Shown here piece by piece: positions 7,891 through 17,400 of a DNA stretch of 64,000 nt (position 1 is its first letter; the number at the start of each line of letters is the position of its first letter). Origin of the DNA: CAYGDP01 sp964348665 (GTDB lineage: Bacteria; Verrucomicrobiota; Verrucomicrobiia; Palsa-1439; CAYGDP01). The notes below the pieces were generated by a model. That model did no database searches and had not been told where the DNA came from. It saw only the letters and a program-made list of their open reading frames with translations. Made by a program: the position numbers and the translations under genes. The DNA lies in NCBI GenBank assembly GCA_964348665.1, contig CAYGDP010000013.1, forward strand, positions 25,004 to 89,003, given 5' to 3'.

Positions 7891-8861
7891 CGACTAAACT
7901 ATTTTATCTGGCGAGCTTGCTGGCCGTAATGAGTCTCTTCTCCCAAGAACCACCGAAATCACAACTGGTGGATGGTGTGGCGGCCGTGGTCAATGACAAG
8001 GTCATTACTTTGGCGGAAGTCCGCGAGGCGTGCGCGCCGATTGAAGAAAGTCTGCGGAGCTCCGTGCGCGACCCGAAAGAATATCAGGAGCGAGTTCGCG
8101 CGGCGCGATTGGACACGCTGAATAAGCTTGTCGAGCGCGAGCTGATCCTTCAAGCATTTGCCAGTTTCACCGACGGGTCGGGCAAAGGGGTCAAGGTGCC
8201 GGAAGAATGGGTAGATCGCGAGGTGCGGGAGATCATCCAGCGCGAATACGACGGCGACCACCAAAAATTCGTGAAGACACTCCAGGGACAGGGCGGTACG
8301 ATGGCGGCGTTTCGGACGGCCATTCGAGAGCGGATCATCATCCAATTTATGCGCGAACGCGAGGTCTCCTCCAACATCTTTGTCTCTCCGTATAAAATCG
8401 AGCAGTATTACAGCCAAAACGTGGAAAAGTTCAAAGTGGACGACCAGGTAAAACTTCGCCTGATTTTTATCAAAAAGACCGACACCAGCCGCGCAGCGGC
8501 GGATGCGGCGTTGGTGAAATTGAAGTCGGGCCAGAAGTTTGCCGACGTGGCACGAGAAGTCTCGGATGATCGCTTGACCAAAGACCGCGGTGGCGAACTC
8601 GGGTGGGCGGCCCGGAAAGATTTGCGACCGGAGCTAGCGGGTGCCGCGTTCGCGTTAAAATCGGGCGAACCAAGCGGAGTCATTGAAACATCCGCGGGGT
8701 ATTACATCGTTCAAGTCGAGGAAATCCGGCCCGCCCATCAGCGGTCGATCGCGGAAGTTCGCGATGAAGTGGAGAAGATTTTACGGCAACAGGAACAAGA
8801 TCGGCTTCATCGAGAATGGATTGAGCGCCTGAAACGCAAAGCGCATATCCGGTATTATTAA
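7887..8861 (+). CDS. PpiC/SurA-type peptidyl-prolyl cis-trans isomerase
   Basis: 324 aa with an N-terminal signal peptide (about residues 1-19). A SurA-like chaperone segment follows (VDGVAAVVNDKVITLAEVRE onward), then one parvulin (rotamase) domain at about 187-280 (VKLRLIFIKK ... SDDRLTKDRGGELGW ... YYIVQVEE), and a charged C-terminal helix. SurA-class proteins escort outer-membrane proteins through the periplasm, and E. coli SurA has two parvulin domains where this has one. It overlaps mfd by 4 nt and precedes pdxA by 11 nt. In gamma-proteobacteria surA, pdxA and rsmA are also adjacent, which supports the SurA-like assignment. Confidence 0.9.
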   Translation: MTTKLFYLASLLAVMSLFSQEPPKSQLVDGVAAVVNDKVITLAEVREACAPIEESLRSSVRDPKEYQERVRAARLDTLNKLVERELILQAFASFTDGSGKGVKVPEEWVDREVREIIQREYDGDHQKFVKTLQGQGGTMAAFRTAIRERIIIQFMREREVSSNIFVSPYKIEQYYSQNVEKFKVDDQVKLRLIFIKKTDTSRAAADAALVKLKSGQKFADVAREVSDDRLTKDRGGELGWAARKDLRPELAGAAFALKSGEPSGVIETSAGYYIVQVEEIRPAHQRSIAEVRDEVEKILRQQEQDRLHREWIERLKRKAHIRYY

Positions 8862-8872
8862 CCTTTTGTCTC

Positions 8873-9820
8873 ATGCCTTCGCCTCGTCTCATCGGGATAA
8901 CGCTGGGTGACGTCGCGGGCATCGGCCCCGAAGTCACTCTTAAAGCGCTCGCCTCCGGGAAAATCTCGCGGCGTTTCCACTACGTCATCATCGGTGATTC
9001 GGCGATTGTGGACTTCACCGCGCGCCGTCTCAAAATCGGGGGTCGTGTCGAGGTCTGGCAATCCGGCGCCACAATGGAAAAAATCCGGCTGGGCGAGCCG
9101 AACCACGCTGCCGCTCGCGCGGCGCACGGGTGGATTATCGCGGGCGCGAGGCTTTGTATGGAAGGCAAACTCGCGGCTCTGGTGACCGCGCCGGTCAACA
9201 AGGAAACCATCAGTTCAGCTGGAATCTCGTTTATTGGCGCGACCGAATTGCTCGCTAAAACCACTGGCACGAAAAAATTCGCGATGATGCTTCATAGTCC
9301 GCGCCTGAAAGTGTCGCCCGCCACCGGTCACATCGGTTTGCGGCAAGTTTGCAGCCAGCTGACTGCCGACCGGATTGTCGAGGTGGCTGAACTGACCGCT
9401 ATTACGCTTCAGCGATTGGGAAAGAAACAACCGCGCATTGCCATTGCCGCTGTGAATCCGCACGCGGGCGACGGTGGATTGTTTGGGGATGAAGAGGCTC
9501 GCATTGTCGCGCCCGCTGTGAAACGCGCCCGGCGCTCTGGTCTGAATGTGACGGGGCCGGAACCGGGCGACACGATATTTTACCGGGCCTATCATGGAGA
9601 ATTTGATGCAGTGGTGCCGATGTTTCACGATCAGGGGCTTGCTCCGTTCAAAGTGGTGGCGTTCGATGTTGGCGTGAACCTAACGATGGGGTTGCCGATC
9701 GTTCGCACGTCGCCCGATCATGGGACGGCGTATACCATTGCGGGCAAGAACAAGGCGCGTCCCGATAGCATGATCGCATCCATCAATCTTGCGGCGCGGC
9801 TGGCGAACCGCCATTCTTGA
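8873..9820 (+). CDS. pdxA: 4-hydroxythreonine-4-phosphate dehydrogenase
   Basis: 315 aa. PdxA oxidises 4-phosphohydroxy-L-threonine with NAD in the DXP-dependent pyridoxal-5'-phosphate pathway. Family marks are the opening GDVAGIGPEV (usually GDPAGIGPE), APVNKETISSAG, GATELLA, and the three metal-binding His contexts SPATGHIGLRQV, AVNPHAGDGGLFGDEE and RTSPDHGTAYTIAGK, with MFHDQGLAPFKV between. Length is normal. It lies 11 nt after the PpiC/SurA-type gene with start context TCTC-ATG and no strong ribosome-binding site, so translation probably depends on coupling. Confidence 0.95.
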   Translation: MPSPRLIGITLGDVAGIGPEVTLKALASGKISRRFHYVIIGDSAIVDFTARRLKIGGRVEVWQSGATMEKIRLGEPNHAAARAAHGWIIAGARLCMEGKLAALVTAPVNKETISSAGISFIGATELLAKTTGTKKFAMMLHSPRLKVSPATGHIGLRQVCSQLTADRIVEVAELTAITLQRLGKKQPRIAIAAVNPHAGDGGLFGDEEARIVAPAVKRARRSGLNVTGPEPGDTIFYRAYHGEFDAVVPMFHDQGLAPFKVVAFDVGVNLTMGLPIVRTSPDHGTAYTIAGKNKARPDSMIASINLAARLANRHS

Positions 9821-9840
9821 CCCTTGCTTTGTAGAGAGGT

Positions 9841-11688
9841 ATGGTGCGGCCTATGACGGAAAATGGAGATTTACCGCTACGGCAAGATTCTGCATCTCGC
9901 ATGTCCCCTGCGGGTAATCCAGAAGAATGTCTTAACGCGACTCGTATTGGTACAAGTGCTGCGTCGAGTGCATCGGGTCGGATTGGGCGGGAGCCTCATG
10001 TGGGTGATATGCTGGCGCATTATCGGCTGGTTGAGCGACTTGGCGCTGGCAGAATGGGAATAGTATTCAAGGCACACGAAGAGTCGCTCAAGCGTCACGT
10101 CGCCATCAAAGTACTCTCCCCGGATTTGGCGGTTGATGGCGAATTTGCCGAGCGGTTTCTCCACGAGGCCCAAGCGATTGCCGCGTTGAGCCATCCGAAC
10201 TTGGTCCACGTCTATTACACTGGTCGTCAAGAGAATTGGTTTTTTTTTGCGATGGAGTTGGTGGAAGGAAAGGCGCTTGATGAGCTATTGGAAGAAAAAA
10301 ATCAACTGACCGAGGTGGATGCGTTATCCTATATTCGTCAAGCTGCGCTTGGACTTCAGCATGCCCATGAGCATGGGATCATCAATCGGGATGTGAAGCC
10401 CGCGAATCTCATGCTTACCCCCAATGGTTTGGTTAAGCTCGCTGACTTTGGACTCGCCAAGGTAATTAGCGACATCGGAGCCACCACCACGACCAACATG
10501 CATTCGGTCATCGGCACGCCGCTATACATGAGTCCCGAACAAGCCGAAGGTTCCCGTGTGGATCATCGAAGTGACATTTACTCTCTCGGCGCATCGCTCT
10601 ACCATTTGATCGCCGGTCGTCCTCCATTTATTGGAGACACTCATATCATTATTCTGAAGCAACAGCTTCAAAATCGGTTTCCGCCATTGCGACGGTTCGC
10701 CCCGGCGCTTTCTGTTGCGACCGAGCAGATTGTCGCCAGGACCTTGGCCAAAAATCCTGAAGATCGTTACCAAAGCTATTCGGACTTGATTCATGATCTC
10801 GATTCAGTACTCGATCCACGCCACTCGCAAAATGGTGGTGAATCGACATCCTCGATTCGCTCCCGGATGTGGACTCTCACAATGATCCTGGTGATTGTCG
10901 GGTTCGTATGGTTGTTCTTGGACAAGGTTCAACGCGAAGATCAACCACCACTGCGCCCACGTTCTTCCAACAAGCCGATGCCTGTGACAACTGCTCCGCT
11001 TGTCGCCAAACCTGTAATCCTCGAATCGCAACCGGAACCTTCCGTAACCGATCTCGCCCGTTGGCAAAAAGCGATCAATCTGCTGCCACTCATCGACCCG
11101 AATCAAGACACTGTTGCGGGAGCCTGGCGATTGGAAAACGGAGAGCTGATTTGCGAAAAGGCTTGGGGCGCGCGCGTTATGATACCATTCAGCCCGCCCG
11201 AGGCATACGACTTCCGAATCGTATTTACTCGTCCTACCGAAAACAGGGATGTCGTGCAAATTTTATCCTACAAAACCAGATCGTTCACGTGGCATATGGG
11301 CGCGCACGATAACCGCGTCTTCACGTTCGGTATGACGGCGGATACACGGATCGAGCGCGATCCCGCTGCGAAACGGGTGGAAAGCTGTCTCGAAAACGGC
11401 CGCCAATATTCTTCTGTAGTGCAAGTCCGTCGAGACGGAGTCCGAGCCTATCTGGATGGTTTGCTTTTGATCGAGCGAAAGACCGACTTCAAAGAAGTCA
11501 TGGCCAACGAGAACTGGGCTTTGCCAGACTCCACGTTGATCGGTGTCGGTTCCTGGGATCAATCCACAATTTTTCACCGGATTGAAGTGCTAGAACTCTC
11601 CGGCAAAGGTCAGTTTATTCGACCGGATGATCCTGCGGCAAAAGAGGCGGAGAACAAACGTAGTGGCACAACTCGACCCCGCCAATGA
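9841..11688 (+). CDS. Transmembrane Ser/Thr protein kinase with extracytoplasmic LamG/DUF1080-like domain
   Basis: 615 aa. A Hanks-type kinase domain spans about residues 58-325: Gly loop GAGRMGIVFKA, VAIK lysine, catalytic loop INRDVKPANLM, DFG, and a GTPLYMSPEQAEG activation segment. The normally conserved HRD His is Asn (N182) while the catalytic Asp (D184) is kept. A single membrane helix lies at about 343-361 (TLTMILVIVGFVWLF). The outer part (about 400-600) has a beta-sandwich look (WRLENGELICEKAWGARV ... YLDGLLLIER) resembling DUF1080/LamG-like domains of planctomycete and verrucomicrobial kinases, so it may sense a carbohydrate. The start could be the ATG at 9853, better spaced from GAGAGG at 9834-9839. 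It is inserted between pdxA and rsmA, which are adjacent in many bacteria. Confidence 0.92.
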   Translation: MVRPMTENGDLPLRQDSASRMSPAGNPEECLNATRIGTSAASSASGRIGREPHVGDMLAHYRLVERLGAGRMGIVFKAHEESLKRHVAIKVLSPDLAVDGEFAERFLHEAQAIAALSHPNLVHVYYTGRQENWFFFAMELVEGKALDELLEEKNQLTEVDALSYIRQAALGLQHAHEHGIINRDVKPANLMLTPNGLVKLADFGLAKVISDIGATTTTNMHSVIGTPLYMSPEQAEGSRVDHRSDIYSLGASLYHLIAGRPPFIGDTHIIILKQQLQNRFPPLRRFAPALSVATEQIVARTLAKNPEDRYQSYSDLIHDLDSVLDPRHSQNGGESTSSIRSRMWTLTMILVIVGFVWLFLDKVQREDQPPLRPRSSNKPMPVTTAPLVAKPVILESQPEPSVTDLARWQKAINLLPLIDPNQDTVAGAWRLENGELICEKAWGARVMIPFSPPEAYDFRIVFTRPTENRDVVQILSYKTRSFTWHMGAHDNRVFTFGMTADTRIERDPAAKRVESCLENGRQYSSVVQVRRDGVRAYLDGLLLIERKTDFKEVMANENWALPDSTLIGVGSWDQSTIFHRIEVLELSGKGQFIRPDDPAAKEAENKRSGTTRPRQ

Positions 11689-11700
11689 ACCGGCATTTGC

Positions 11701-12492
11701 ATGAATCTTACCGAGATCCGAAGCATATTGGAAGAGTTGCAGATTCAACCCAGCAAAGCGTTGGGGCAGAATTTTCTGATTGATGGAAATATCGCCCGGC
11801 TTATCGTTGATCAAGCGAATATTTCTACGGGCGACATCGTGCTGGAAATTGGGCCCGGACTCGGCGCGCTGACAACTCTTTTGGTCGAACGCGCGGGACG
11901 ATTGGTGACAGTGGAACGCGACCGGCGGCTAGCCGCCTTTTTGTGTCAGCGATTCGATGGGGTGAAGAAATTGAGGGTGATCGAGGCGGACGCGATGAAA
12001 ACCGATTTCAACAAACTCGGCTTGCAGAATCTTCAGTACACTCTCGTCGCCAATCTGCCGTATTCGATCGGCACAAAACTGCTGCTGGGTCTGGTGGAAC
12101 ACGGGCCTCGCCCAAAGAAAATCGTTGTGACGGTGCAACGTGAAGTTGCAGAGCGGCTCACGGCCGTTCCCGGAACGAAAGACTACGGCGCGGCCAGTGT
12201 CGTCGCCCAACTCTTGTACTCGGCACGGATTGCGCATTTCATTACGCCCCGCTGTTTCTGGCCGCCCCCAAAAGTCGAGTCGGCCGTGGTAACGATGGAG
12301 TGGTTTCCCCTTCCGCGATTGAAACTGGCGCAGGTAGCTACCGTGATCCGATTGGCGCATGCTGGATTTGCGCAGCGTCGAAAAATGCTGCGGCGTTTGG
12401 TACCAGAGAAAACGTTGATTGCGTCGGGAGTTTCTCCCCTGGCGCGCGCAGAAGAGGTGAGTGTGGAGCAGTGGATTGCGTTGGGAAAATGA
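11701..12492 (+). CDS. rsmA: 16S rRNA (adenine-N6) dimethyltransferase RsmA/KsgA
   Basis: 263 aa. It dimethylates two adjacent adenines in the 3'-terminal hairpin of 16S rRNA during 30S assembly. Visible motifs: SKALGQNFLIDGNIARLIV at the N-terminus, the SAM-binding LEIGPGLGALT at about 48-58, the acidic ERD after it, the catalytic NLPYSIGTKLLL at about 117-128, and the substrate-domain signature CFWPPPKVESAVV. It starts 12 nt after the kinase gene. Length is typical. Confidence 0.95.
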   Translation: MNLTEIRSILEELQIQPSKALGQNFLIDGNIARLIVDQANISTGDIVLEIGPGLGALTTLLVERAGRLVTVERDRRLAAFLCQRFDGVKKLRVIEADAMKTDFNKLGLQNLQYTLVANLPYSIGTKLLLGLVEHGPRPKKIVVTVQREVAERLTAVPGTKDYGAASVVAQLLYSARIAHFITPRCFWPPPKVESAVVTMEWFPLPRLKLAQVATVIRLAHAGFAQRRKMLRRLVPEKTLIASGVSPLARAEEVSVEQWIALGK

Positions 12493-12521
12493 TTCGACAT
12501 CGAGGACGAGAACTAGGTTGA

Positions 12522-13061
12522 TTGAAACATAAACGAGAAATCTTGGATATTGTGGATGAACACGACCGTGTGATTGGACGCGCGGAGCGTCTTGCGTTGC
12601 ACCGGCGCGGGTTGATGCATCGTGCGGTGCACATCTTGGTTTTTGACGGACGCGGGCGGCTTTACGTCCAGAAGCGGAGCAAGCACAAACACACCTCTCC
12701 ACGCTGCTACGATTCATCATCGTCGGGTCATCTCGACAGTGGTGAGAGCTATGACGCGTCGGCGGTGCGCGAGTTAAAGGAAGAATTGGGTCTAGCCGCG
12801 CCGCGAGTGCGACCGCTGCGACGGCTCTTCAAGATTGCCGCGTGCCGGGAGACTGGTTGGGAACACGTTTGGGTGTATGCCTGTCGATCCGATTCTGTCA
12901 TTCATCCCGATCCATACGAGATTGAATCGGGACGATTTTGGAGCTGGGAGGAAGTTTTGCGTCTGGTGCGTACGCGACCGGCGGACTGCGCGGATGGATT
13001 TGCGCGAGTAATCCAGGAATTGACCTTGCGTGGAGGTAAACGGCTGGTGGCTCATTTGTAA
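12522..13061 (+). CDS. NUDIX hydrolase (IDI/YfcD-like)
   Basis: 179 aa. A full Nudix box is present at about 69-91: GHLDSGESYDASAVRELKEE followed by LGL. The N-terminus (DIVDEHDRVIGRAERLALHR, then RGLMHRAVHILVF) and CYDSSSSGH resemble isopentenyl-diphosphate isomerase-like NUDIX proteins such as E. coli YfcD. These hydrolyse nucleoside diphosphate derivatives of unknown identity; true isomerase activity is unlikely to be decidable here. The only in-frame start near the domain is TTG at 12522, with a weak TAGG ahead. It begins 29 nt after rsmA and probably belongs to the same transcript. Confidence 0.88.
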   Translation: MKHKREILDIVDEHDRVIGRAERLALHRRGLMHRAVHILVFDGRGRLYVQKRSKHKHTSPRCYDSSSSGHLDSGESYDASAVRELKEELGLAAPRVRPLRRLFKIAACRETGWEHVWVYACRSDSVIHPDPYEIESGRFWSWEEVLRLVRTRPADCADGFARVIQELTLRGGKRLVAHL

Positions 13062-13112
13062 ATGCGACTTTTTCGTGGTACTGGTGTTACAATTCAGCAA
13101 CAGGAGAATCCT

Positions 13113-13550
13113 ATGAAACGAATGCAATTGACAGCAGGGATGATCGTGGTAGCTGCCTTCGCGATATCGGGTGTGATGGCAGAGCAGAAAGATGGAAAAC
13201 ACGAAGGCAGAGGTGGTAAAGGCGTTGCCTCCACGCCTCGCGCAAAAATTGACCGCGTTTCCGCGATGGTGGCGGGGATTGATTTGGAAGGCAAGACCAT
13301 TAAATTGGTTAGTTCCGACGGTCATAAGGAACACGCGATTACCATCAAAGACACCACGCCAATCACAAAAAATGCGCGGAGCATCAAGTTTGCCGACCTC
13401 GCTGAAGGCGATAAGCTCGACGTGAACGTCGAGGAAAAAGACGGCAGCTTGTTCGCCCGTAGCATCACTGTTACGGGTCACGGAAAACTTCCAGAGACAA
13501 AGAAACACGAAGAGGGCGACCCTGGCGTGCTCAAGCGGAAACAGAACTAG
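13113..13550 (+). CDS. Small secreted protein, DUF5666-like beta-barrel
   Basis: 145 aa from the ATG at 13113, chosen because CAGGAG sits just upstream and a signal peptide follows directly (MQLTAGMIVVAAFAISGVMA). The mature part starts with a charged linker and then a beta-rich stretch: VAGIDLEGKTIKLVSSDG, AITIKDTTPITKN, FADLAEGDKLDVNVEEKDG, LFARSITV. This resembles small OB-fold or DUF5666-type exported proteins that read as ...V..Vd...I.v....i.....T.......l..Gd.V.V. Function is unknown. It sits 51 nt after the NUDIX gene, and its 3' end overlaps the convergent comB gene by 20 bp. Confidence 0.8.
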   Translation: MKRMQLTAGMIVVAAFAISGVMAEQKDGKHEGRGGKGVASTPRAKIDRVSAMVAGIDLEGKTIKLVSSDGHKEHAITIKDTTPITKNARSIKFADLAEGDKLDVNVEEKDGSLFARSITVTGHGKLPETKKHEEGDPGVLKRKQN

Positions 13551-14322
13551 AGGCAGCCGTTGCCACGACCCGACCGCGCGTGAACTGCGCCAACAGCGGA
13601 TATTGATCTGCTTGGGCGCACATTGACACATCGTCGGAGAGAGACGGAATCGAAAGCAAACGTCGTCCGTTCTCCGACTCGCATAACGCGGATAGGAAGT
13701 TTTCACCGTAGATCCGGTAATAGGCCAGCGCCGTTTTTGCGCCGCTCATAAGAATTGACTGCCGCCGTCGCCGCTTAATTCTTACACTCTCCCGCGAAGC
13801 GAGAGAGGATCTCTCGCTCAATCTCTCAATTATCGCTCCTGCGCAAACGGCATCCTCCAGCGCAAATCGATCATGCGTCCCTGCGCACACAAACAGAATG
13901 TCGGTATCCTCCGTAGCCAGCGCGCGTACTGTCGCCGTCAGATTGAGTAGCGACGCGACATAGACCGCATCCGCTTCGCGACAGGCGCGCAGAGCCACCG
14001 TCCCGTTTGTCGTCGTCCATGCAATTGTCCGACTGCGCACCCGTCGCGAGGTCATCTCGCGCGGCGAATTGCCAAGGTCAAACCCAGTGATTTTGAATCC
14101 ATTGCGTTCTCCGGCAAGAAGCAGGTGCGGTTTCTTCCGCCGTAACGTTCGTGCTTCCTCAATGCTGGCGACAGGAATGATCGCCTCCGCTCCATTGGCC
14201 AGCGCGGTGATCATCGCCGACGTCGCGCGCAGCACGTCAATGACCACGCACGTGACCCCGCGCAAATGGTGTGGCGTCAGCGCGGCGATTTCCGCAGGCG
14301 AAAGAACAGCATCGAGATTCAT
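13531..14322 (-). CDS. comB: ComB family phosphatase (2-phosphosulfolactate phosphatase-like)
   Basis: 263 aa from the ATG at 14322; an upstream ATG at 14394 would add 24 unlikely residues. Family marks are the metal-site opening CVVIDVLRATSAMITALANG, LAGERNGFKITGFDLGNSP, TTTNGTVAL and ILFVCAGTHDRFALEDAVCAG. ComB was described in methanogen coenzyme M synthesis, where it dephosphorylates 2-phosphosulfolactate. Many bacteria carry homologues without the rest of the route, and no comA or comC is visible here, so the true substrate is uncertain. The gene is convergent with the small secreted protein and divergent from giant gene A. Confidence 0.85.
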   Translation of the reverse strand: MNLDAVLSPAEIAALTPHHLRGVTCVVIDVLRATSAMITALANGAEAIIPVASIEEARTLRRKKPHLLLAGERNGFKITGFDLGNSPREMTSRRVRSRTIAWTTTNGTVALRACREADAVYVASLLNLTATVRALATEDTDILFVCAGTHDRFALEDAVCAGAIIERLSERSSLASRESVRIKRRRRQSILMSGAKTALAYYRIYGENFLSALCESENGRRLLSIPSLSDDVSMCAQADQYPLLAQFTRGRVVATAASSSVSA

Positions 14323-14338
14323 TACAGATTGGTTTAAC

Positions 14339-14368
14339 CGCGAAACGACGCGAATACACGCGAAAAAA
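14339..14368. repeat. Three direct 10-bp CGCGAA repeats
   Basis: CGCGAA occurs at 14339, 14349 and 14359 with an exact 10-bp period (CGCGAAACGA, CGCGAATACA, CGCGAAAAAA), and TTCGCGAA recurs about 20 bp on. It lies just upstream of comB in the comB / gene A divergent region. From memory, similar ACGCGAA-type intergenic repeats are common in verrucomicrobial genomes; alternatively it could be an operator with helical spacing. Confidence 0.6.
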
Positions 14369-14442
14369 TGCAGAAATCGGCGTTCGCGAAACATGGGTTC
14401 AATATCAAATGTCCCGATTCCTCTTTTTGATTAGAATCCGGG

Positions 14443-14471
14443 TTGACAGGGTATCAAATGTAGTTCATTGT
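14443..14471 (+). promoter_or_regulatory. Possible promoter of giant gene A
   Basis: A perfect TTGACA (14443-14448) is followed after 17 nt by CATTGT (14466-14471), a weak -10 that ends 8 nt before the ATG at 14480. If used, the transcript would be essentially leaderless, as suggested for rpmH and mdh. Confidence 0.3.
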
Positions 14472-14479
14472 TGCCGACG

Positions 14480-17400
14480 ATGATTACCAAACGACGACTC
14501 CGCCGACGCGCTCTCCGTAACTCTAGTTTGATGATTGCCGAAGTTTTGGAACTGCGACTGGCGCCGGCGGATGTCGCGGAATTTGCGGTGGTGCGAGGGG
14601 TTGCTTTTTGGCAGGATGGTCCCGGAAGTCCTGCATTGGAACCACCGGAAGACGGCCCGTTTGCATTTTCCTCGTGGGTCGACGCGAGCGGTGAAAACCC
14701 GGTGACGGTTACCAGCGCAACGGTCAGCGTGCCGGGGAATGGGACAAAGACACTCACCCAGGAACAGCCGGGGGAAAAGGGGTTTGAATTTGAGGAAGAA
14801 TTTGGCACGCAGGCAGAACGAGATGCGGCTTATCCTGCGGGTAATTATCAGTTTAGCATTCACACTCTCAATGACGGACACAAGACGCCGACATTGGTGC
14901 TGCCCAATGATCCGAATCTGAATACGCCGCACATTAGCAACTGGAACTCGCTTCAGTCGGTCAATTCGGGGGCGAATTTCAATATTACCTGGGATGATTT
15001 GGGTGGGACGGGTAACGATTTTGTGGAAATATTTATAGAAGATTCACAATTTAACGAGGTCTTTGTGACTCCCGATTTTGGGGAAAATGGTTCATTAGAC
15101 GGCAACTCCACATCGGTTCAGGTTCCCGCCGATACTCTTCAACCGGGGCAAACCTACGAAGGATGCATTCTGTTTGCTCGCGCAACGACCAACGAGAATG
15201 TTTATCCCGGTGCGACAGGAATTGTAGGTCATTTCAAGGAAGTCTGTTTTGATATCATCACGCAAGGTGTGGCCGGCGATTCAGTGCTGTTCACAAGCGC
15301 GACCGCCTCGGTGGGTGAGGGGGATGGAGCGTTGGTGTTGACCGTGACCCGGACGGGCAGTGGTTCCGGCGCAGTCAGCGTCGATTTTGGCAACACGTCC
15401 AATTCCGCCACGCAAGGTGACGATTACGGCGGACCTCTTGGAACTTTGAACTGGGGCAACGGCGATACGAGTGACAGATTCATCAACGTGCCAATTTTTC
15501 AGGATGGCACGACCGAAGGAAACGAAAACTTTTTTGTGTTTCTTCACAATACAAGCGGCAATCTTAGCTTGGGGTCGCCGAGTCAAACGACTGTCACGAT
15601 TACGGACGACGAGCCGCCGATGCTTCAGTTTAGCGGGGCGAGCTTTAGCGTAGCCGAGAACGGTGGAAACGCAATCATCACTGTATCCCGAGGCGGCAGC
15701 TCCGACGGCACGGTGATGGTGAATTTCGCGACGGCGAACGACAGTGCGCTTGCCGGAAGCGATTACACGCAGACCAGTGGCATATTGACATTTACGACGG
15801 GTGATATCAGCGAGAGCTTCATGGTGCCGATCACGGATGACAGTTTGGTGGAAGGGAACCAGGCATTTACAGTTACCCTAAGCAATCCGCAAGGAAACGG
15901 CGCGGTGCTTGGCGCGTTGAATCCGGCGACTGTTACGATTACAGACTTCGAGCCGGGTACGGTTCAATTTAGCGCCGCGAACTTCAATGTTGCGGAGAAC
16001 GGCGGCAATGGACAGGTTATCGTAACTCGTACGGGCGGCAGTGACGGAGCGGCGGTTTTCTCGATTACGACCAGCAACGGCACGGCAACCGCTGGCTCCG
16101 ATTACACGGCTGTTACCACCACGGTGACATTTGCCAATGGGGATGCTGCTAACAAAACCGTCAACGTTCCTATTCTCAACGACGCAGTGATCGAAAGCAA
16201 TGAAACGATCAATCTTACATTGGCGATTCAAAGCGGTTCAGTACCGCTGGGCAATCCAAGCAATGCGACGATGACCATTCAGGACGATGAACCGGCGCAG
16301 ATTAAATTCAGCGCCGCTACTTTCAGCATGAACGAAGCGGGAGGCAACGCGACCATCACCATCCAGCGCGCCGGCCGCACCGACGGTGTGGCGACCGTTC
16401 AATTCGCGACCAGCAACGGTACGGCCACCGCTGGCGCCGACTACACGACGACAACCACAACAGTCACGTTCAACGATGGTGAATCGAGCAAAACTGTCCA
16501 AGTGCCAATTACCGATGATGCCACGGTTGAAGGCAACGAGACTGTGAATCTTGCGCTTAGCAATGTCACAGGGTTGGCTGCGCTCGCTTCGCCAAGTACC
16601 TCCGTTCTAACCATAGTTGAAAACGACATCGGCACAGGAGTCGGCGGCACAATCGTTAGTCAGGGGATTTTCCTCGACGCCGATGGTGACACTGTTGCTG
16701 TCAAGGTTGGCGGCCCCGGGTTTGCCTCCATTTTTCTCAACGATCCCGACGGGAACGGACGTGGTCCCATCCAGACCATTAATCTCACCGGCGCCACCGA
16801 ACTTGGCACCAGTTTGAGCATCACTACCAAGAAGGCAAAAATTGGCGGAGACGGCGTGGTGAACGGTGGCGCGGTCAACATTATTGGTGGCCTCAAAAGT
16901 TTTAAAACAAAAGGATTCAATTTGGATGGATCCCTCGGAGCAGGCTTCAACGCGACAGGTTTTGTGGCGGCTCTAGCGATTCGGGACGTGCTCAATGGCG
17001 CGGATTTGATGGCGGGCGGACTTTCGACGCAGTTCACGAAGTTCACCGCGCATGATATTCAGGATGGAACTGATTTCAACTGGGGCAGCGGTTTGAGCGG
17101 ATTCACGGCGGCACGTTTTGGCGACGGGTCGATTATGGCGCCAAGCATCGGGAGCTTAACCATTCGCGGCGACACCAAAGCGATCCCTGCAATCCCGGGT
17201 GATTTTGGCGCGGACATCACATTAAGCGGCGCTGGAGTGGTAGCGGGCAAGCCTACTCTTAGCAAGGTATTGGTGACGGGCGCACTGAACAATGCTATCA
17301 TCTTAATCAATGGCGGCATTGGCGGCATTGGCAGTGTTACGTTGGGACAGATGATCAATTCTGCCATTTCCGCTGGGTATCAACCAAATGATGGGGATGA

